Shown in pieces: positions 23,994 to 35,880 of a DNA stretch of 64,000 bases. Position numbers and translations under genes: made by a program. Each line of letters starts with the position of its first letter. The first letter of the stretch is position 1. The stretch comes from Tetradesmus obliquus (Eukaryota > Chlorophyta > Chlorophyceae > Sphaeropleales > Scenedesmaceae), in assembly GCA_030272155.1 (NCBI GenBank), contig CP126200.1, positions 1,612,001 through 1,676,000 of the forward strand, written 5' to 3'. The notes under the pieces are model-generated. The model searched no databases, was not told where the DNA came from, and worked only from the letters and a program-made list of their open reading frames with translations.

Positions 23994-24189
23994 CGTACTG
24001 TAAGAACCAGGAGTTCACCAACCTGCTGGCTGCACGGTGGATGGAGGTGCTGAGCAGGCCAGGTGAGGCAGCAGCAGCAGCAGCAGCAGCATGAGGTGTT
24101 CAGCTGGGCAGGTGAGGGGTGACTGCAGCAGCACAGCAGCAGCAGGAGGAGCAGCTGGTGCTCGGCAGGTCAGGTGATGAGGTACAGCA

Positions 24190-24235
<46 letters not shown>

Positions 24236-24972
24236 GAGGTACTCAGCAGGTTTGGTGAGGGTGTAGCAGTGCCGCAGCTGCAGCTAGAAGGGCTGCAGTT
24301 GCAGCACCACTGCCAAACTAGCCGTGAGCTAAGCGCTAAACCAGCAGTAAGCTTTAAGGAATGCCTTGCCCTGGAGTCTTGCAGCCATTGCTTTGCATAA
24401 ACAACACAGCTGCTACTATAGAAGGGTCTGGAGCCAGGCCTTGTGCTTGACAGCTGTGTCAATTGTTGCGCCTGCCTGCAGACTTTGGCAATGCTGGGCT
24501 GGACAAGGACGAGATTGAGGACCTGCAGGAGGCGCTGCTGCGTGAGTGTGTGTTTGACCAGAGTTGACCACAGTGTTTGACCAAGTATAATGTGTTTGAC
24601 CAGGAGGTTGATGACGCTGATTGACCAGTCAGCTGTGCATGCGTTGACTGTCGCTGAGCTGTGGTGGCCGCATTGCAGCGACGGTGAAAGGCGGTCAGCT
24701 GATCATTCGCACCTAATTCAGAGCAAGGAAATAGAATCACAATCAGAGAAAAGCACACTCAACTATATATAACACTCTATTCCACTCTAGTGCTGACTGT
24801 GCCGTACTGTGTGAAATGCTGTGTTATGCCTGCAGGATATGCGGCGCAGATAGAGAAGGCTGAGCTGGAGTTTGGTGACAAGGAAGAGCTGGAGAGCAAG
24901 CTGGAGGAGCTGCTGGCTGCAGCGCCGGAGCCAGCAGACAGCGATGAGGAAGACAGCGAAGAGAGCGATTGA
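19364..24972 (+). CDS. Conserved-looking acidic small protein, 151 aa, unknown function
   Basis: Four exons: 19364-19517, 23792-23896, 24482-24541 and 24836-24972, giving 152 in-phase codons. The N-terminal part is helical (MVQPDAAEIRKMLQVFDQ), the middle has AWRSAGGESYCENQEF and LLAARWMEVLSRP, and the C terminus is a charged coiled-coil-like segment ending in PADSDEEDSEESD. There is no signal peptide, so a soluble cytosolic or nuclear location is likely. I do not recognise the family. The first intron is 4.3 kb. It holds a decayed reverse transcriptase and nine tandem copies of the exon 2 acceptor region, and the second intron holds four or so copies of the exon 2 donor region. Confidence 0.7.
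19994..20046. repeat. (TTTG)n-like microsatellite
   Basis: TGTTTGTT-type repeats with small interruptions, in intron 1 of the 151-aa gene and just past the 3' side of the reverse-transcriptase remnant. Confidence 0.9.
20208..22709 (-). mobile_element. Decayed Penelope-like retroelement (reverse transcriptase)
   Basis: Minus-strand coding segments in successive frames (22709-22221, 22329-21700, 21763-21278, 21464-20208) read as one protein interrupted by about three frameshifts. In order they show VWRYGFKFRP, then FVITRMDKMPGVYVLMGRQL with a Tyr, LVKMHK, WDVVRLFTNI (RT motif A region), QIKGNPMGINPAVYYANLYL (motif B, GxPMG) and RFADDN (the catalytic YxDD-like box). This order and the GxPMG-ANLYL signature fit Penelope-like reverse transcriptases. 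No GIY-YIG endonuclease could be identified. The frameshifts make it inactive. It is antisense within intron 1 of the 151-aa gene. Confidence 0.7.
22844..23791 (+). repeat. Nine-unit 105-bp tandem array of an exon start plus acceptor
   Basis: Unit starts (first exonic base after CTGCAG) fall at 22844, 22949, 23054, 23159, 23264, 23369, 23474, 23579 and 23684. Spacing is exactly 105 bp, and the true exon 2 follows at 23792. Each unit has about 70 bases of exon 2 start (ADAEAWRSAGGESYCENQEF) and about 35 bases of intron with its CTGCAG acceptor. Neighbouring units share variants, which indicates higher-order duplication of multi-unit blocks. Confidence 0.95.
23897..24262 (+). repeat. Series of exon 2 end plus donor copies and CAG tracts
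   Basis: After the true donor at 23896, the exon end (EVLSRP followed by GTGAGG or GTGATG) recurs with boundaries at 24062, 24111, 24173 and 24254. The first of these keeps about 60 bases of exon. The others keep only 15-25. (CAG)n runs separate them. Confidence 0.85.
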
Positions 24973-26116
24973 TTGACATGATTTATGAATTGATGCCATA
25001 GCTGGCTAGCTTGCGCGATCAAGCGCGGCGGCAACTAGAGCAGGCGAGGTTTCCAGGGTTTTGCTGTGGTGACCTAGTGTCCAGCAGGCTGGTTGCAGAT
25101 CAGGGTGTTTGGGAGCTGTATGGGAAATGGCCTGCGGCTGCTGTATCAACCCCAGAAGGTGGTGGCCACTGCGTTGTGTGCAGCAGGCACGCACACGTGT
25201 GTGCTGCAGCTGATGCGGCGCCCCCATGATGGGGCTGCTGCCAGCAGCGGTGTGGGACGAGAGGGCTGGGGTATGATTACCTCTAAGCTTGAGATGATCT
25301 ACGTGCTTTGACATTCGTCATAGTATGATGTTGGGATGCTAGCGGCCAGGCTGGATGCACGTGCATGCATGTGCACATGCTTGCAATACGAGGTTCAGCA
25401 GCCATGGTGGCCTTTTTGGGGGCCACTTCTAGCCATGTAAGTACTCATTATGCTGCATTATACTTGCTTGCACGTTGTACCAATTTTATACAGGCACGCA
25501 GATGTGGCAGAGCATTCCTCCGTGGCACCCAATTTCTGGCACGGTGTGTAGTACACCCATGGCCTACAGTCCGTCACCCATCACTTCTCTAAGCAACTGC
25601 TGTTTGGAATGTCTATCGATGCAGTGTACGGCGTTGCCAAATGTCGATGCGGCGATGTGTTGTGCCACTCACCCGCCGGGGTCACCCCGGTCAGTGACCG
25701 GCAAGAGCAGGGAACCACAGTCCAACTGTGTATGCTTGATCAGGGGCAAAGCGGTCTGTATTATAGTTTCTTTTCAACAGGTGTCAAGAAATTGCCTTGA
25801 TATGCGCTGCAACCGGCACACACACGACTTGTGCAGGCTACACTTGGCAGCAGCCATATGACGACAAGTTGACCGATACCCCCGCTTCAGAAGCAGCTCA
25901 GATCTTCAAAACGTCACATAGTTGAATTTCCTGATATTCACCAACCTCACCAACGTGATGCACCGCATCAAATGACAGGTTTCATGGGCAGCCTGTCACT
26001 AGTTGAAATAGTGGCTCTCCTAAAGGTGTTGAACAGCCAGCTTACCGCAGCCAGTTCTCCTGCGATCACTGTTTAGGCTAATATCGTCTCCTCACAGACT
26101 GCTTAAACAGTTCAAG
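24973..26116. other. Intergenic region between two plus-strand genes
   Basis: No gene can be supported. A GC-rich near-palindrome (around 25677-25705, CCGGGGTCACCCCGG) and a 64-codon open stretch at 25609-25800 were seen. Neither has convincing start, splice or family evidence. The promoter of the next gene should lie in the right half. Confidence 0.4.
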
Positions 26117-29100
26117 ATGCAGCGTCTGGTGAGTCCACTTGCAGCATACCCCACAGCAAGGCAGAAACAGCCACATGCCGCTCAGATGCCGTCAGCAATG
26201 CAGCTGATTGAATGACAAACATGCTATCGCATCCGTGAAGAGATGCAGCGCCCACCAACGGCCTCACCAATATCGAATAACCCAGCCAGCCTGCTGCGCC
26301 AGGCTTGCTTCCAGATCAGCGAGCTTAGCCTGCCAGCATCCATACAGAACGAATTGAGTAATTTTGCTGATATATTGCAGCGCAGCGCGTCCCGCACATT
26401 GGCATGCTAGTGGAGCGAGTGCCACGGTCAATCAGGGGGTGCACTCATCGTGCAGCTGCACACACTCGCACAAGCATTAAAACGCCGCATCGCTCTCAAA
26501 GTCGCGTGCGAAAGCTGCTGACTTTCTGTTGCTGCTGTGACCGGTGCTATCTGTGTCACTCTGCAGGTGGCACTCCTGGTGCTGGCCCTGGTTGCAGGGC
26601 CCCAGCTTTCAGCAGGTACGCAGAGCTGATTTATGCCACATATGACATGCCAGAAGTTACCGAATTTGGCTCGCGGCTGCCAGCGGCAAGTCTAGCAGCA
26701 GCACTGCAGCAGCTACGTCGCAGCAGGCAGCAGCAGTTGCAAGGGCACCAACAGAGATGGCTCCCACAAGCTACGTAGCTGGATGCGCATCGCTGGCCGC
26801 TGTATACTGACCAGGCCACGAATGCTGATTAACTTCATTCTATGGACACCAACAAAGCAAGCGACTTGGACCACAGCTGACTCCGCTGTTTGTTCCTGCT
26901 GCATTCGCCTGCTTGCTCACACAGCCAAGAAGCATGGCCTAATCATGGGCAAGGGTCAGATGCTGGGAAAGGGTGAGCATGCAGCAGAACATCAGCACCA
27001 GCAGCAGCAGCAACTGCAGCAGCAGCAGCAGTGCCGGGGCTGCTGACATTGCATCACTGGCATATGGGTGACTTGCGCAAGTGCCCCAGCAATACACAGC
27101 AGCCTCCAACAGGTGCAGCGACACCTACGCCACAACCACCTGCACGCAGTAACACATGCAGCATATCATACACCGTACCATGTCAAGCAGTGCTGGATGT
27201 ACGTATCCAGACGTGCCGTTGTACATCATTCTTATCGTTGCATTCACGCTGCCTTTGCAGGCAAGGGCGGTGACGTGAATGTGGATGTGCAGTGCCAGCA
27301 GGCCTGCAAGGATGAGTGCTACCCCATCCCCCAGAAGGTCTGCAACGATGTGCCTTACCAGACTCAGGTAAGCGGCGATGCAGCAGCACCAGAGCAGCAG
27401 CGGCGGCAGCAGCGGCGGCAGCAGCAGCAGCAGCCGTTTGTGTCAAGCAGTTGCAGGGGAGCTGCTGCATGAGGTGCATGCTATCATGGGCAGCAGTGTG
27501 AACTTTTCAGCTGTCTAGCTTTTGAGGTTCAACATACGCGGACGCCTTGCAAACAGCAGGAGAGCAGCAGCAAAGGAGTGCATTGTGGCGTTCAGCTGCA
27601 GCTGCACAGAGACCGCCAGAAGCAGCAAAGCACCTGCATTGCAAGCCAACTGTGTCTCCTTTCACAGCCACTGCTTGTATCCACAATGAAAAGTCTCTGT
27701 CAACAGCAAATTGCGCGTTGAACAACCCAGCCAAGTGCCGTGCAATCTGCACCCTTTCACCACTCACTCAGTGTGGCCCGCTGCTGCACACCTGCGATGA
27801 TTCCTTTTGTGCAATTTGTTGCTGAGCAGGCATGCCAGAAGGTCCCCGTGACACTGACCAAGCAGAAGTGTGACAGGGTGTGCACCACCACCACCACCAC
27901 TACTGAGGCTGTCTCCTCCGGCAAGGTGGGCAGCAGCACAACAACACAGCAATTGCCAAGTCAGCAGCAGACCCTATGTCCATGCTTAGTGGCTGCTGTC
28001 GCAGTGGTATGATGTCATATGCACAGGTCATTCTCAGCAGGGGCTGTAGCTTTGAGACTAATCATTGCAGGTCCACACCAGGGCAGCACTTTGTTGGACC
28101 GACATCAGCAGCTGTTATCAGGCCGCAACACCGTCTGTTGCACCTTGTGCTGCTGCTGCTGCAGGGCAAGGGCATGGTGATGCCTGTGAAGTCGCTCGAC
28201 AGCATTGGATCGTGCACATCCAATCTCACCGTGTTGTGCTGCTGCATCTGCAGGGCAAGGGCATGGTGATGCCTGTGATGCCTCACGACAGCCTTGAATC
28301 CTGCACATCCGATCTCACCGTGTTGTGCTGCTGCGTCTGCAGGGCAAGGGCATGGTGATGCCTGTGATGCCTCACGACAGCCTTGAATCCTGCACATCCA
28401 ATCTCACCGTGTTGTGCTGCTGCGTCTGCAGGGCAAGGGCATGGTGATGCCTGTGATGCCTCACGACAGCATTAAATCCTGCACATCCAATCTCACCGTG
28501 TTGTGCTGCTGCGTCTGCAGGGCAAGGGCATGGTGATGCCTGTGATGTCTTTCAACAACAGTGAATAATGAAACATTGGTCAGCCGTGTTGCAATGCTGC
28601 TGCTGCTGCTGCGCAGGGCAAGGGCATGGTGATGCCTGTGAAGTCGCTCGACAGCGTTAAATCATACAACATTAGTCAATCGGGTTGCGATGCTGCTGCT
28701 GCTGCGTCTGCAGGGCAAGGGCATGGTGATGCCTGTGATGTCTCTCAACAGCATTGAACCCTGGAACATCAGTCAATCGTGTTGTGCTGCTGCTGCTGCT
28801 GCTGCTGCTGCGTCTGCAGGGCAAGGGCATGGTGATGCCTGTGATGTCGCTGGGCAAGGGCAAGGGCCGCCACCTGCTGAGCAAGGACAGCCTCATCCAC
28901 AAGAACAAGTGGATGAAGGGGGCAGCCATGGGCAAGGGCTACATGGCGGCTGCCTCATACGGCAAGGTAGGGCCACTGCTGAATTGTGTGAGCAATTACA
29001 GTGCCATTAAGGTTTGCGTGCATTGGTTTTGCATTATTGCGTGTTGCCTCTCATAGGATGTTTTGCGCGAGCCTATCCTGGCAGCTGGTACATGCAGCAG

Positions 29101-29966
29101 CATGTAAGGGTGTCTGTGAGCAGCCTTGCATGGCGCATGCTGGACCTGAGCGCTGCCAGCAATGCTATGACAAACTGAAGTACACATTGCCGAGGTAAAG
29201 TTGAGTATGTTGTTCACAAGTAGCTGTTTTGGTGAACTGACCTTGCTGCGCTGTACACCTGCACCTGCTGTTGCTGCAACTGTCTGCCCGCACCGCAGGG
29301 TGCGATGCCCCAGGTGGACACCAACTGCCAGGACATCTGCAACGACGTGCCCTACACCGTGTACCAGACGCAGTGCAAGGCCATCACCAAGACCAAGACC
29401 ATGTGCGACATCGTGTACCAGCAGCAGTGCCAGAAGGTGTGCAAGCCGGTCTGCCAGAAGGTGACAACAGTCACCACCACCCAGGTGAGCCGGTCTGCCA
29501 GATTGCACTTTGTTTTCTCCAGTAAAGTTTTAAAATGTGACGCCACACGAATGCTATGCTGGACTTTGATGCTCAGCATCTTCTCTGTGCAATTCTCTGG
29601 GCTTGATTTGTTTGAGTCTTGATTTGCGCCTGGCCTCCTCTGAACAGAGCAGGACTTAGGGTCAACGAGCCAGCCCCATACAACGTGAATGCAGAAGAGG
29701 AAACCCTGCCGTGCCAGCATCATTGAATTTGTGTGTGAATAGGTCCAGCGGTCATCTGCCTGCTAGTCTGTTGTGTGGTTGTTCGCAGCCTCTGGCTCTG
29801 AGCTTGTTTTCACACCCAGGCATGATGTCATCAGGCGCGCACTTGCCGACGCTTTTTGGTATGGTTGCAAGCGTTCATAGCTGCTGTGCTGTGTGCACTT
29901 ATCATGCTGCTGCAGACTATCTCTACCGGCAAGGGCATGCCAGTGATGATGGGCAAGGGCCTGTAA
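26117..29966 (+). CDS. Secreted Cys-rich protein with GKG motifs, 231 aa
   Basis: Eight exons give 232 codons in phase: 26117-26128 (a 12-bp microexon, MQRL), 26567-26615, 26925-26972, 27261-27367, 27830-27925, 28820-28966, 29299-29484 and 29916-29966. Exons 1-2 make a signal peptide (MQRLVALLVLALVAGPQLSA). Two related Cys-rich segments, CQQACKDECYPIPQKVCNDV and later CQDICNDVPYTVYQTQC, share the CNDVPY core. Between and after them lie Gly-Lys-Gly-rich stretches (LGKGKGRHLL, MGKGYMAAASYGK, and MGKGL at the end) and Thr runs. It is probably an extracellular matrix or cell-wall protein with many disulfides. I cannot name the family. Seven copies of the exon 6 start precede exon 6. Confidence 0.75.
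28165..28819 (+). repeat. Seven-copy array of an exon start plus acceptor (about 89-bp units)
   Basis: The acceptor plus exon 6 start (GKGMVMPV) recurs with first exonic bases at 28165, 28254, 28343, 28432, 28521, 28617 and 28714, before the real exon at 28820. Five copies are spaced at exactly 89 bp and the later ones at 96, 97 and 106 bp, because the CTG tract before each acceptor varies in length. No copy has its own donor. Confidence 0.95.
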
Positions 29967-31715
29967 GCCTGCAGCACAGCGCTGTTGACAGCTTGGCTAC
30001 ACCAGAGAATCTGGAAACAAAACCTGATACAACCAACAGCAGCAGGAGCGCCCTATGCAGGAGAGTGTACAGCTCTATGGGACCTGACTTGCAGGAGTGA
30101 TCACACTGCACAGCAGAGCAGCAGCAGCCCGTGCGGCGCTCTCTACAGGGCGAAACGCCCTTATTATGGTGGAAACCACGCATATTTTACGCTTTTGAGT
30201 GATTGCAGCCATTGCACAGGCAGCATGGCTGATGTGTGTGCTGTATGACTCATGACAGCAGGTTACTTTTTCAGCAGAGGAGCAGAATACGTACCGGCAG
30301 TGCTGTGTGTGTTAGGTAGACCTTGCAACATGGGATGCAGACCCACGGGACTGCTTGCACTTCTACATTTATGTGTGTGGTTGCCTGGTTAAATAGACGA
30401 ACAGCTTAATTGCACTCCCAGAAGCGCGCTGCTTCTACTTTGCTGTTGACGATTGAGTACTTTCTGAGCAGGTGGCAGGGGTGAACTGAGTACCCGATTA
30501 TGACTCAATCTTTTGTGGTGTCCCTGTGGACTGCGTACCATGTTATTTGGCACAAGTGGAGTTGGTGTGGCTTTCTGGTGTGCTCAGCTGTGCGGAGGTT
30601 GGTGCATCGCCCTGGCGCAGTGGCAGCAGTTGCCTGATTTGACCGGCAGGAAGCCTGCGCTGCAGGCCTGTGACTGGACATACTGGCGTGCAGTGCTTTT
30701 GTAGGTGATATGATGGCAGCTGTGGATGCCATAGCAGGCACAGTAAATGTGCGTAATTACTAAGCAAAGTCTTAGAAGCATGTGAAGCCTGGTGATCAAC
30801 GTGAGGCTTTTCTGGTGCGCCTTGGACTTGCAGTGGCATGTAACTTGGCTGAGATATGTTGCTGATGACAAGGTTGTAGGCAACCCTCCAAGCAACCGGG
30901 ATGAAGAGATGTCTGCAAACTTGTGAGTTTCAACTGATTTATAAATCAGCATAAAGAGTGGCACTCGGAGGCACGCAGCACACCGCGCTCTTTGTTGCAG
31001 CAGCGGCCTCGACAGAAGGACCTCTGTATATCATTCAAATACCTGAGTTTGGGTTTCTTCTTCAGCCCTGATGAGGCAGAAGACAGCGCACCGGAAAGGC
31101 CGTCGCCTTTAGCATGCTATACAGACTGTATGGCTGTCGCCACAATCAGGTGCAGCAAGGGTCATGCAGAGGGTGCCCCTCGTGTATTTCACGCAGATCT
31201 TAGTGTTAGATGCAATCCTCTGCTACTTACCTCACCCTGTGCACGCTGTTGCAGGGGGTTGAACGTTTGGGCAGCAAAACACTTCAAGCTCAAACTCTTG
31301 ACAGTGCAGTTTTGGCCAAGAGCCCAGCTCTTATCCTCTGGCTATCTTCTGAGACTGGTGTTTGTGAGGTGTGCTTTACGTTTGAATCCAGCAGCTGCAG
31401 GGTCTTTGGTGCTAGCATTAACTGCGACCTTAAGCCTTGCAGGTCACACAGTTCACCAAGACACATTGCATTGTAGGGCACGCTTGTGTGCAGCGGCTGA
31501 GGGTTCCTGCAGCCCAGCAGCTTAACATCAGCATATTAAGATATGCGTCTTGTCTTGTGATGAGCAACCTGGCCCTGTTGACCCACTGGTCCGTGCTGAT
31601 GCAAGACACCACATCCACAGGTGTTGCTGGGCTGCCTGCCCCCCGGCCTTGCATCCTGCAGTTATGCGTATATTCCCCACACCCATTCCCCACCTTTGTT
31701 TGTTCCTCCTCGCAG
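29967..31715. other. Intergenic region and unresolved 5' part of the next gene
   Basis: The TGTAA at the stop region of the preceding gene matches a green-algal polyadenylation signal. From about 31250 several acceptor-like TTGCAG sites precede open, partly hydrophobic stretches (around 31254-31360 and 31441-31590). They are probably upstream exons of the guanylyl cyclase gene, but I could not join them in phase with confidence. Confidence 0.4.
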
Positions 31716-31834
31716 GCTTCTGCTGCTGTGCCTGTCAGTCAGCGCACTCGATGCAGCACTCGCCACCCTCGCAGCTGGCAGCCAGGCGGCCCTGCTTGCA
31801 GGAACTTTGCCCAACAGCAACGGCACCAGCCACT

Positions 31835-31888
<54 letters not shown>

Positions 31889-32948
31889 TTGCGACAGCTT
31901 GGGGCTGGCAGCAGCGGCTGGGGCTGCTGGGCTTGCTTGCGCCACTGCTGACCAACCTTGCAGGACTGGGCTGGCTGTTTGCTGACATCAGCAGCTTTGA
32001 GCAGCGGCACCAGGCATTCCACAAGGTCTGCAGGAACCTGGCTGGTGCATTTTGAGCTCCTGGCTTTCCAGCACTGTCTGAAGTCTTGAAAAGCATTTAT
32101 ATACCTGTCTGTTATATGATCTTTTTCAGCAATGCTTGCAGGATACCACAAACAATTTTTTTCCTGCAAGTGCCTGCTTGCACGTGGCAGCTCCTCACTG
32201 CGCTGCCTGCCTGTGGCGTATGTTTCCTGCAGGCACTTGCAGCAGTGTATGTGCTTGGCAAGCTACTGGAATTGCTGTTCCTCAGCTGTGCACACTCCCT
32301 GCATGGCGCCTGCCAGCAGCACATGCTGCTGCATGGTGTGCTGCTGCTGCTGGTGCACCAGGACCCTCTGCAGCAGTACCTGCAGCAGCTTGCTCTGATG
32401 GTACTGGCTTATGGCAGCTGCCACTTATGGGTGTCTGGCAGCAGCTCTGCTACTGACCCACAAGCAGTCTTTGCAGGAACAAGTGGCAGCAGCAGCAGCA
32501 TGACAGGGGAGTGGATGAATGCAGCAGGAGTCCCCAGCAGCAGCAGTTTGCTACAGCTGGGGAGTGTCAGATGGAGCAGCAGCAGCAGCAGCAGCAGCAG
32601 CTTGCTGGCAGTGACCACGTCAGGGGAGTTCTTCGTGAATGCGTTCATGCTGCTGCTGCTGTTGCACCACGCGTACCATGCGTGTGTGGGGCCACGAGAG
32701 AAGCAGCACAGCAGCAGCGACAGCAGGATGCATGGGAAGGGCAGGGGATCCAGAAGAGCAAGCGGTACAGGCAGTGCACGTATGCCCAGCAATATAGTAG
32801 GCACTGCTGCACCTAGTGTAGCAGGCAGCGGAGTGGCAGTGCATGAGCGGCGGCGCAGCAGCAGCGGTGCAACAGGCGCTGCACCGCTAGCAGAAGCTGC
32901 TTCTGATGAAGCTGTAGAAGCATCTGCTGCAGGAGCAGCAGATGATAC

Positions 32949-32980
<32 letters not shown>

Positions 32981-33596
32981 GGTGCCTGTGGCGTGTGGAG
33001 GAAGCCCCGCCGCTGCTCAACGCTGCGTTCGTGTCTAAGCTGGCGGTTGTGAAGCTGTCCAATGCCGCGTTTATTGCGCTGTACTCGCTGCAGTGCCTGC
33101 AGCATGCGCAGTCAGCAGTAGCAGTGCGGCTGGGAGGCTTCAGCATCAACCCCTGCCACATTGGGCTGGTGAGTCTGCTTACGCAGCTGCCTTTCCGTGA
33201 GCTTGGGTTTCAAGGAAGTGCCTGCTTGCACGTGAAATCGCAGCTGCTGTCATGTTGACATCTGTGGACTCCTGTCCTGACTGTACTCATCCTGCGGATC
33301 CCGAGGCTAACACTGTGTTACTTGAAGTTGCCTGTACCAGCACAATGCACTTCCGCGAAGCTGTGATACTGTGCTTACTGTTACGCTCTCCATGGCGTGT
33401 GCTGGTGGGGTCTGCTGCAGGTGTGCGCGAGCGTGCTGTGTGTCCAAGTGCTGCTGGCCACTCTGTGCAAGCGCTTCTACCTGCAGCACGCACGCAGCAT
33501 CAACGCAGCAGCCATGGCTTCCTGCCTGGTCACTCGGCTGCTGCTGGTGCAGCTGCATGGCATCATCCATGCGCGCAGCTGCTCCGTGCAGGACTG

Positions 33597-33633
<37 letters not shown>

Positions 33634-34878
33634 GTAGAGCCAGCACACATGTTCCACTCGTTTCTGATGCTGGCTTTCTCACTAGCTGCAAATGAGGATG
33701 CATGGCCAGCATTTGGGGGACAGCTGCTGGGCCTGACGCTGCTGTACAGGCACATGCATCTGGTGATGGCAGTGCAGCGAGGCGCTATCAGCAGTGCTGC
33801 GCTGTCTTTTGGTGTGGCGTACTGTTCAGAGCTGCCAGAGTACTATGCAGTTGCCGGCGTGCTGCTTGCAGCGTACAAGTGGATGTGTGTGGGCATGCTA
33901 GCGCCAGCTGGTAATGCACAGCAGCAGCAGCAGCAGCAGAAGGCAGGGATTAGTGCAGCTGGCAGTGCTGCAGGCAGCAAGGCACATAGCCGCAGATGCA
34001 GCAACACAGGGCAAGCGACACCTGCGCTACAGCTCGCCGGGGCGGAAGGCTTATCTGCGCAGCAGCTGCCGCAGCAGGCGGCAGACGTGGCGGCAATGCA
34101 GTGTAAGGCCTACAGCAGCAGCATGCTCCGCAGCAGCTCAGTAGGCCACAGCAGAAGTGAGGCTCAGCAGCAGCAGCAGCAGCAGCAGCTGCAGCCTGAA
34201 GGCTTGCGGGTGCGCTCTGCAGGATGTGTGGGTCAGATGCTGGGTGGTAGCCGTGCAGCCAGTATGCAGCAGCTCACAGCAGCACTGCAGGCTGCAGCAG
34301 CAGCAGATGGTGTTACGGCTGGCTCCCGCCCAACAACTGCAGCAGCAGCAGCAGGAGTTGCTACAGCAGCTGCGGCAGCAGCAGGTGCAGGGACGCCCGG
34401 CTGCTGGTATGATAGGTTTGCAGCAGATGAGCTGGACACAGAGGCTTGCAGGGAGCCGCCGCACCAGCAGCAGCAGCAGCAGCAGCAAGCGGTTGTGCAG
34501 GCCACGCCACTGCCACGCTGGACAAAGCAGGATCTGCAGCGGCTGCACCGCACCAGCTTCGACATTGCTGTGGGCGATCTCCGCAGCTACAGCGCCGCTG
34601 CGTCTGCAGGAGCTACCAGCGCACAGGCAGCAGCAGCAGAGGCGGTGGCAGCAGCAGCGGCGGCCGCCGCTGCTGCTGCTGGGGTGTACCGCGTGCCTTC
34701 TGCTGGCCTTAGCTCAGCTGGCAACTCTGCGGCACGGCTTTCACGGCGTTTTGGCAGTGCGTGCGACTTGCGGGGCTTGGCAGGCAGGCTCAACCAGGAG
34801 CCAAACCCATTCAGCCGTGCCGCTGCTGCTGCAAAACACAGCAGCAGCAGCAACAGCAGCTTGGTGAAGCAGAACTCA

Positions 34879-34919
<41 letters not shown>

Positions 34920-35831
34920 GTTGTGTAGCTCGGGCCCACTGCCGTTGCCGGTCCCCCTGCACCAGCAGCAGGCTGTAGCCAGCAGGCGGGCGAGGCGCAT
35001 GTCTGCGTGTGAGGCTGTAGCCAGCAGGCGGGCGAGGCGCATGTCTGCGTGTGAGGCTGTAGCCAGCAGGCGGGCGAGGCGCATGTCTGCGTGTGAGGCT
35101 GTAGCTGCTGCTGGAGTGCCTCATGCCAGCAGAGGGCATCCTCAGGTGCGCAGGCTGATCTTGTTATGAGAGAGCATAGTTACATGTGGGTCCTGTCACC
35201 ATCTCTCATGTTGTATCCAGAGACGTTCTGGGATGCAGTAGAATGGTGGCTTTCAGAGGTGGCAGCATGACAGCTGCACGCAGCTGCAGGATAGCCTGAT
35301 GATGCCTGGGCCCAAGCTGCAGTGCCTGTGCCTGTTGTTGTTGCTGGAGTGGCGAGCCCTTCAACTGTAGTGCTTTGCTTGTTTCCTTTGCACCTTCAAC
35401 TTGATTCAGCTTCCTGTCAACTCAACGCAGCTGGCCTACCACTGCTGCTGTTGCTCTTACAGGCACCTGGCAGCCGCCGCTTGTCGTTGCCGCTGTCATT
35501 CTATGACGCAGTGCTGATACTGGAAGGCCGGGGCAGTGACTCCTCCAGCCGCCGCAGCTCATACTGTGCAGCAGCCGGCGGCAGCAGCAGCAGTCAACTG
35601 CCGACGCTGTGGCCAGCACAGCAGCAGCAGCAGCAGGCACTGGCAGCACCAGCTGATGCTGTGTCGGAAGCTGAGCCTGTGGCTGTGCGGCAGGGGCTGG
35701 CTCGCCGGCAGTACAACAGCCAGATCAATTTGCTGGAACTGGTGCAGCAGCAGCAGGCGCAGCTGGAGCAGCAGCTGCTGCAGCAGCAGCAGCGGTGCTG
35801 GCCGTCGTTTGAGGAGCGTGAAGAAGAGGCC

Positions 35832-35880
<49 letters not shown>

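Noticed and set aside
22658..24094. A 478-codon open frame across the tandem array as a repeat protein gene
   Set aside because: It is open mainly because the 105-bp period is a multiple of three and the trailing CAG tracts have no stops. The in-phase spliced model uses another frame and gives an ordinary protein.
25609..25800. A 64-codon plus-strand frame (TTVQLCMLDQGQSGLYYSFF)
   Set aside because: The sequence looks protein-like, but no start context, splice sites in phase or homologous family could be supported.
31842..31885. Poly-Ser/Gln/Ala open frames on both strands at triplet tracts (here and throughout)
   Set aside because: These are shadows of CAG/CTG repeats. Only frames supported by in-phase splice sites were kept.
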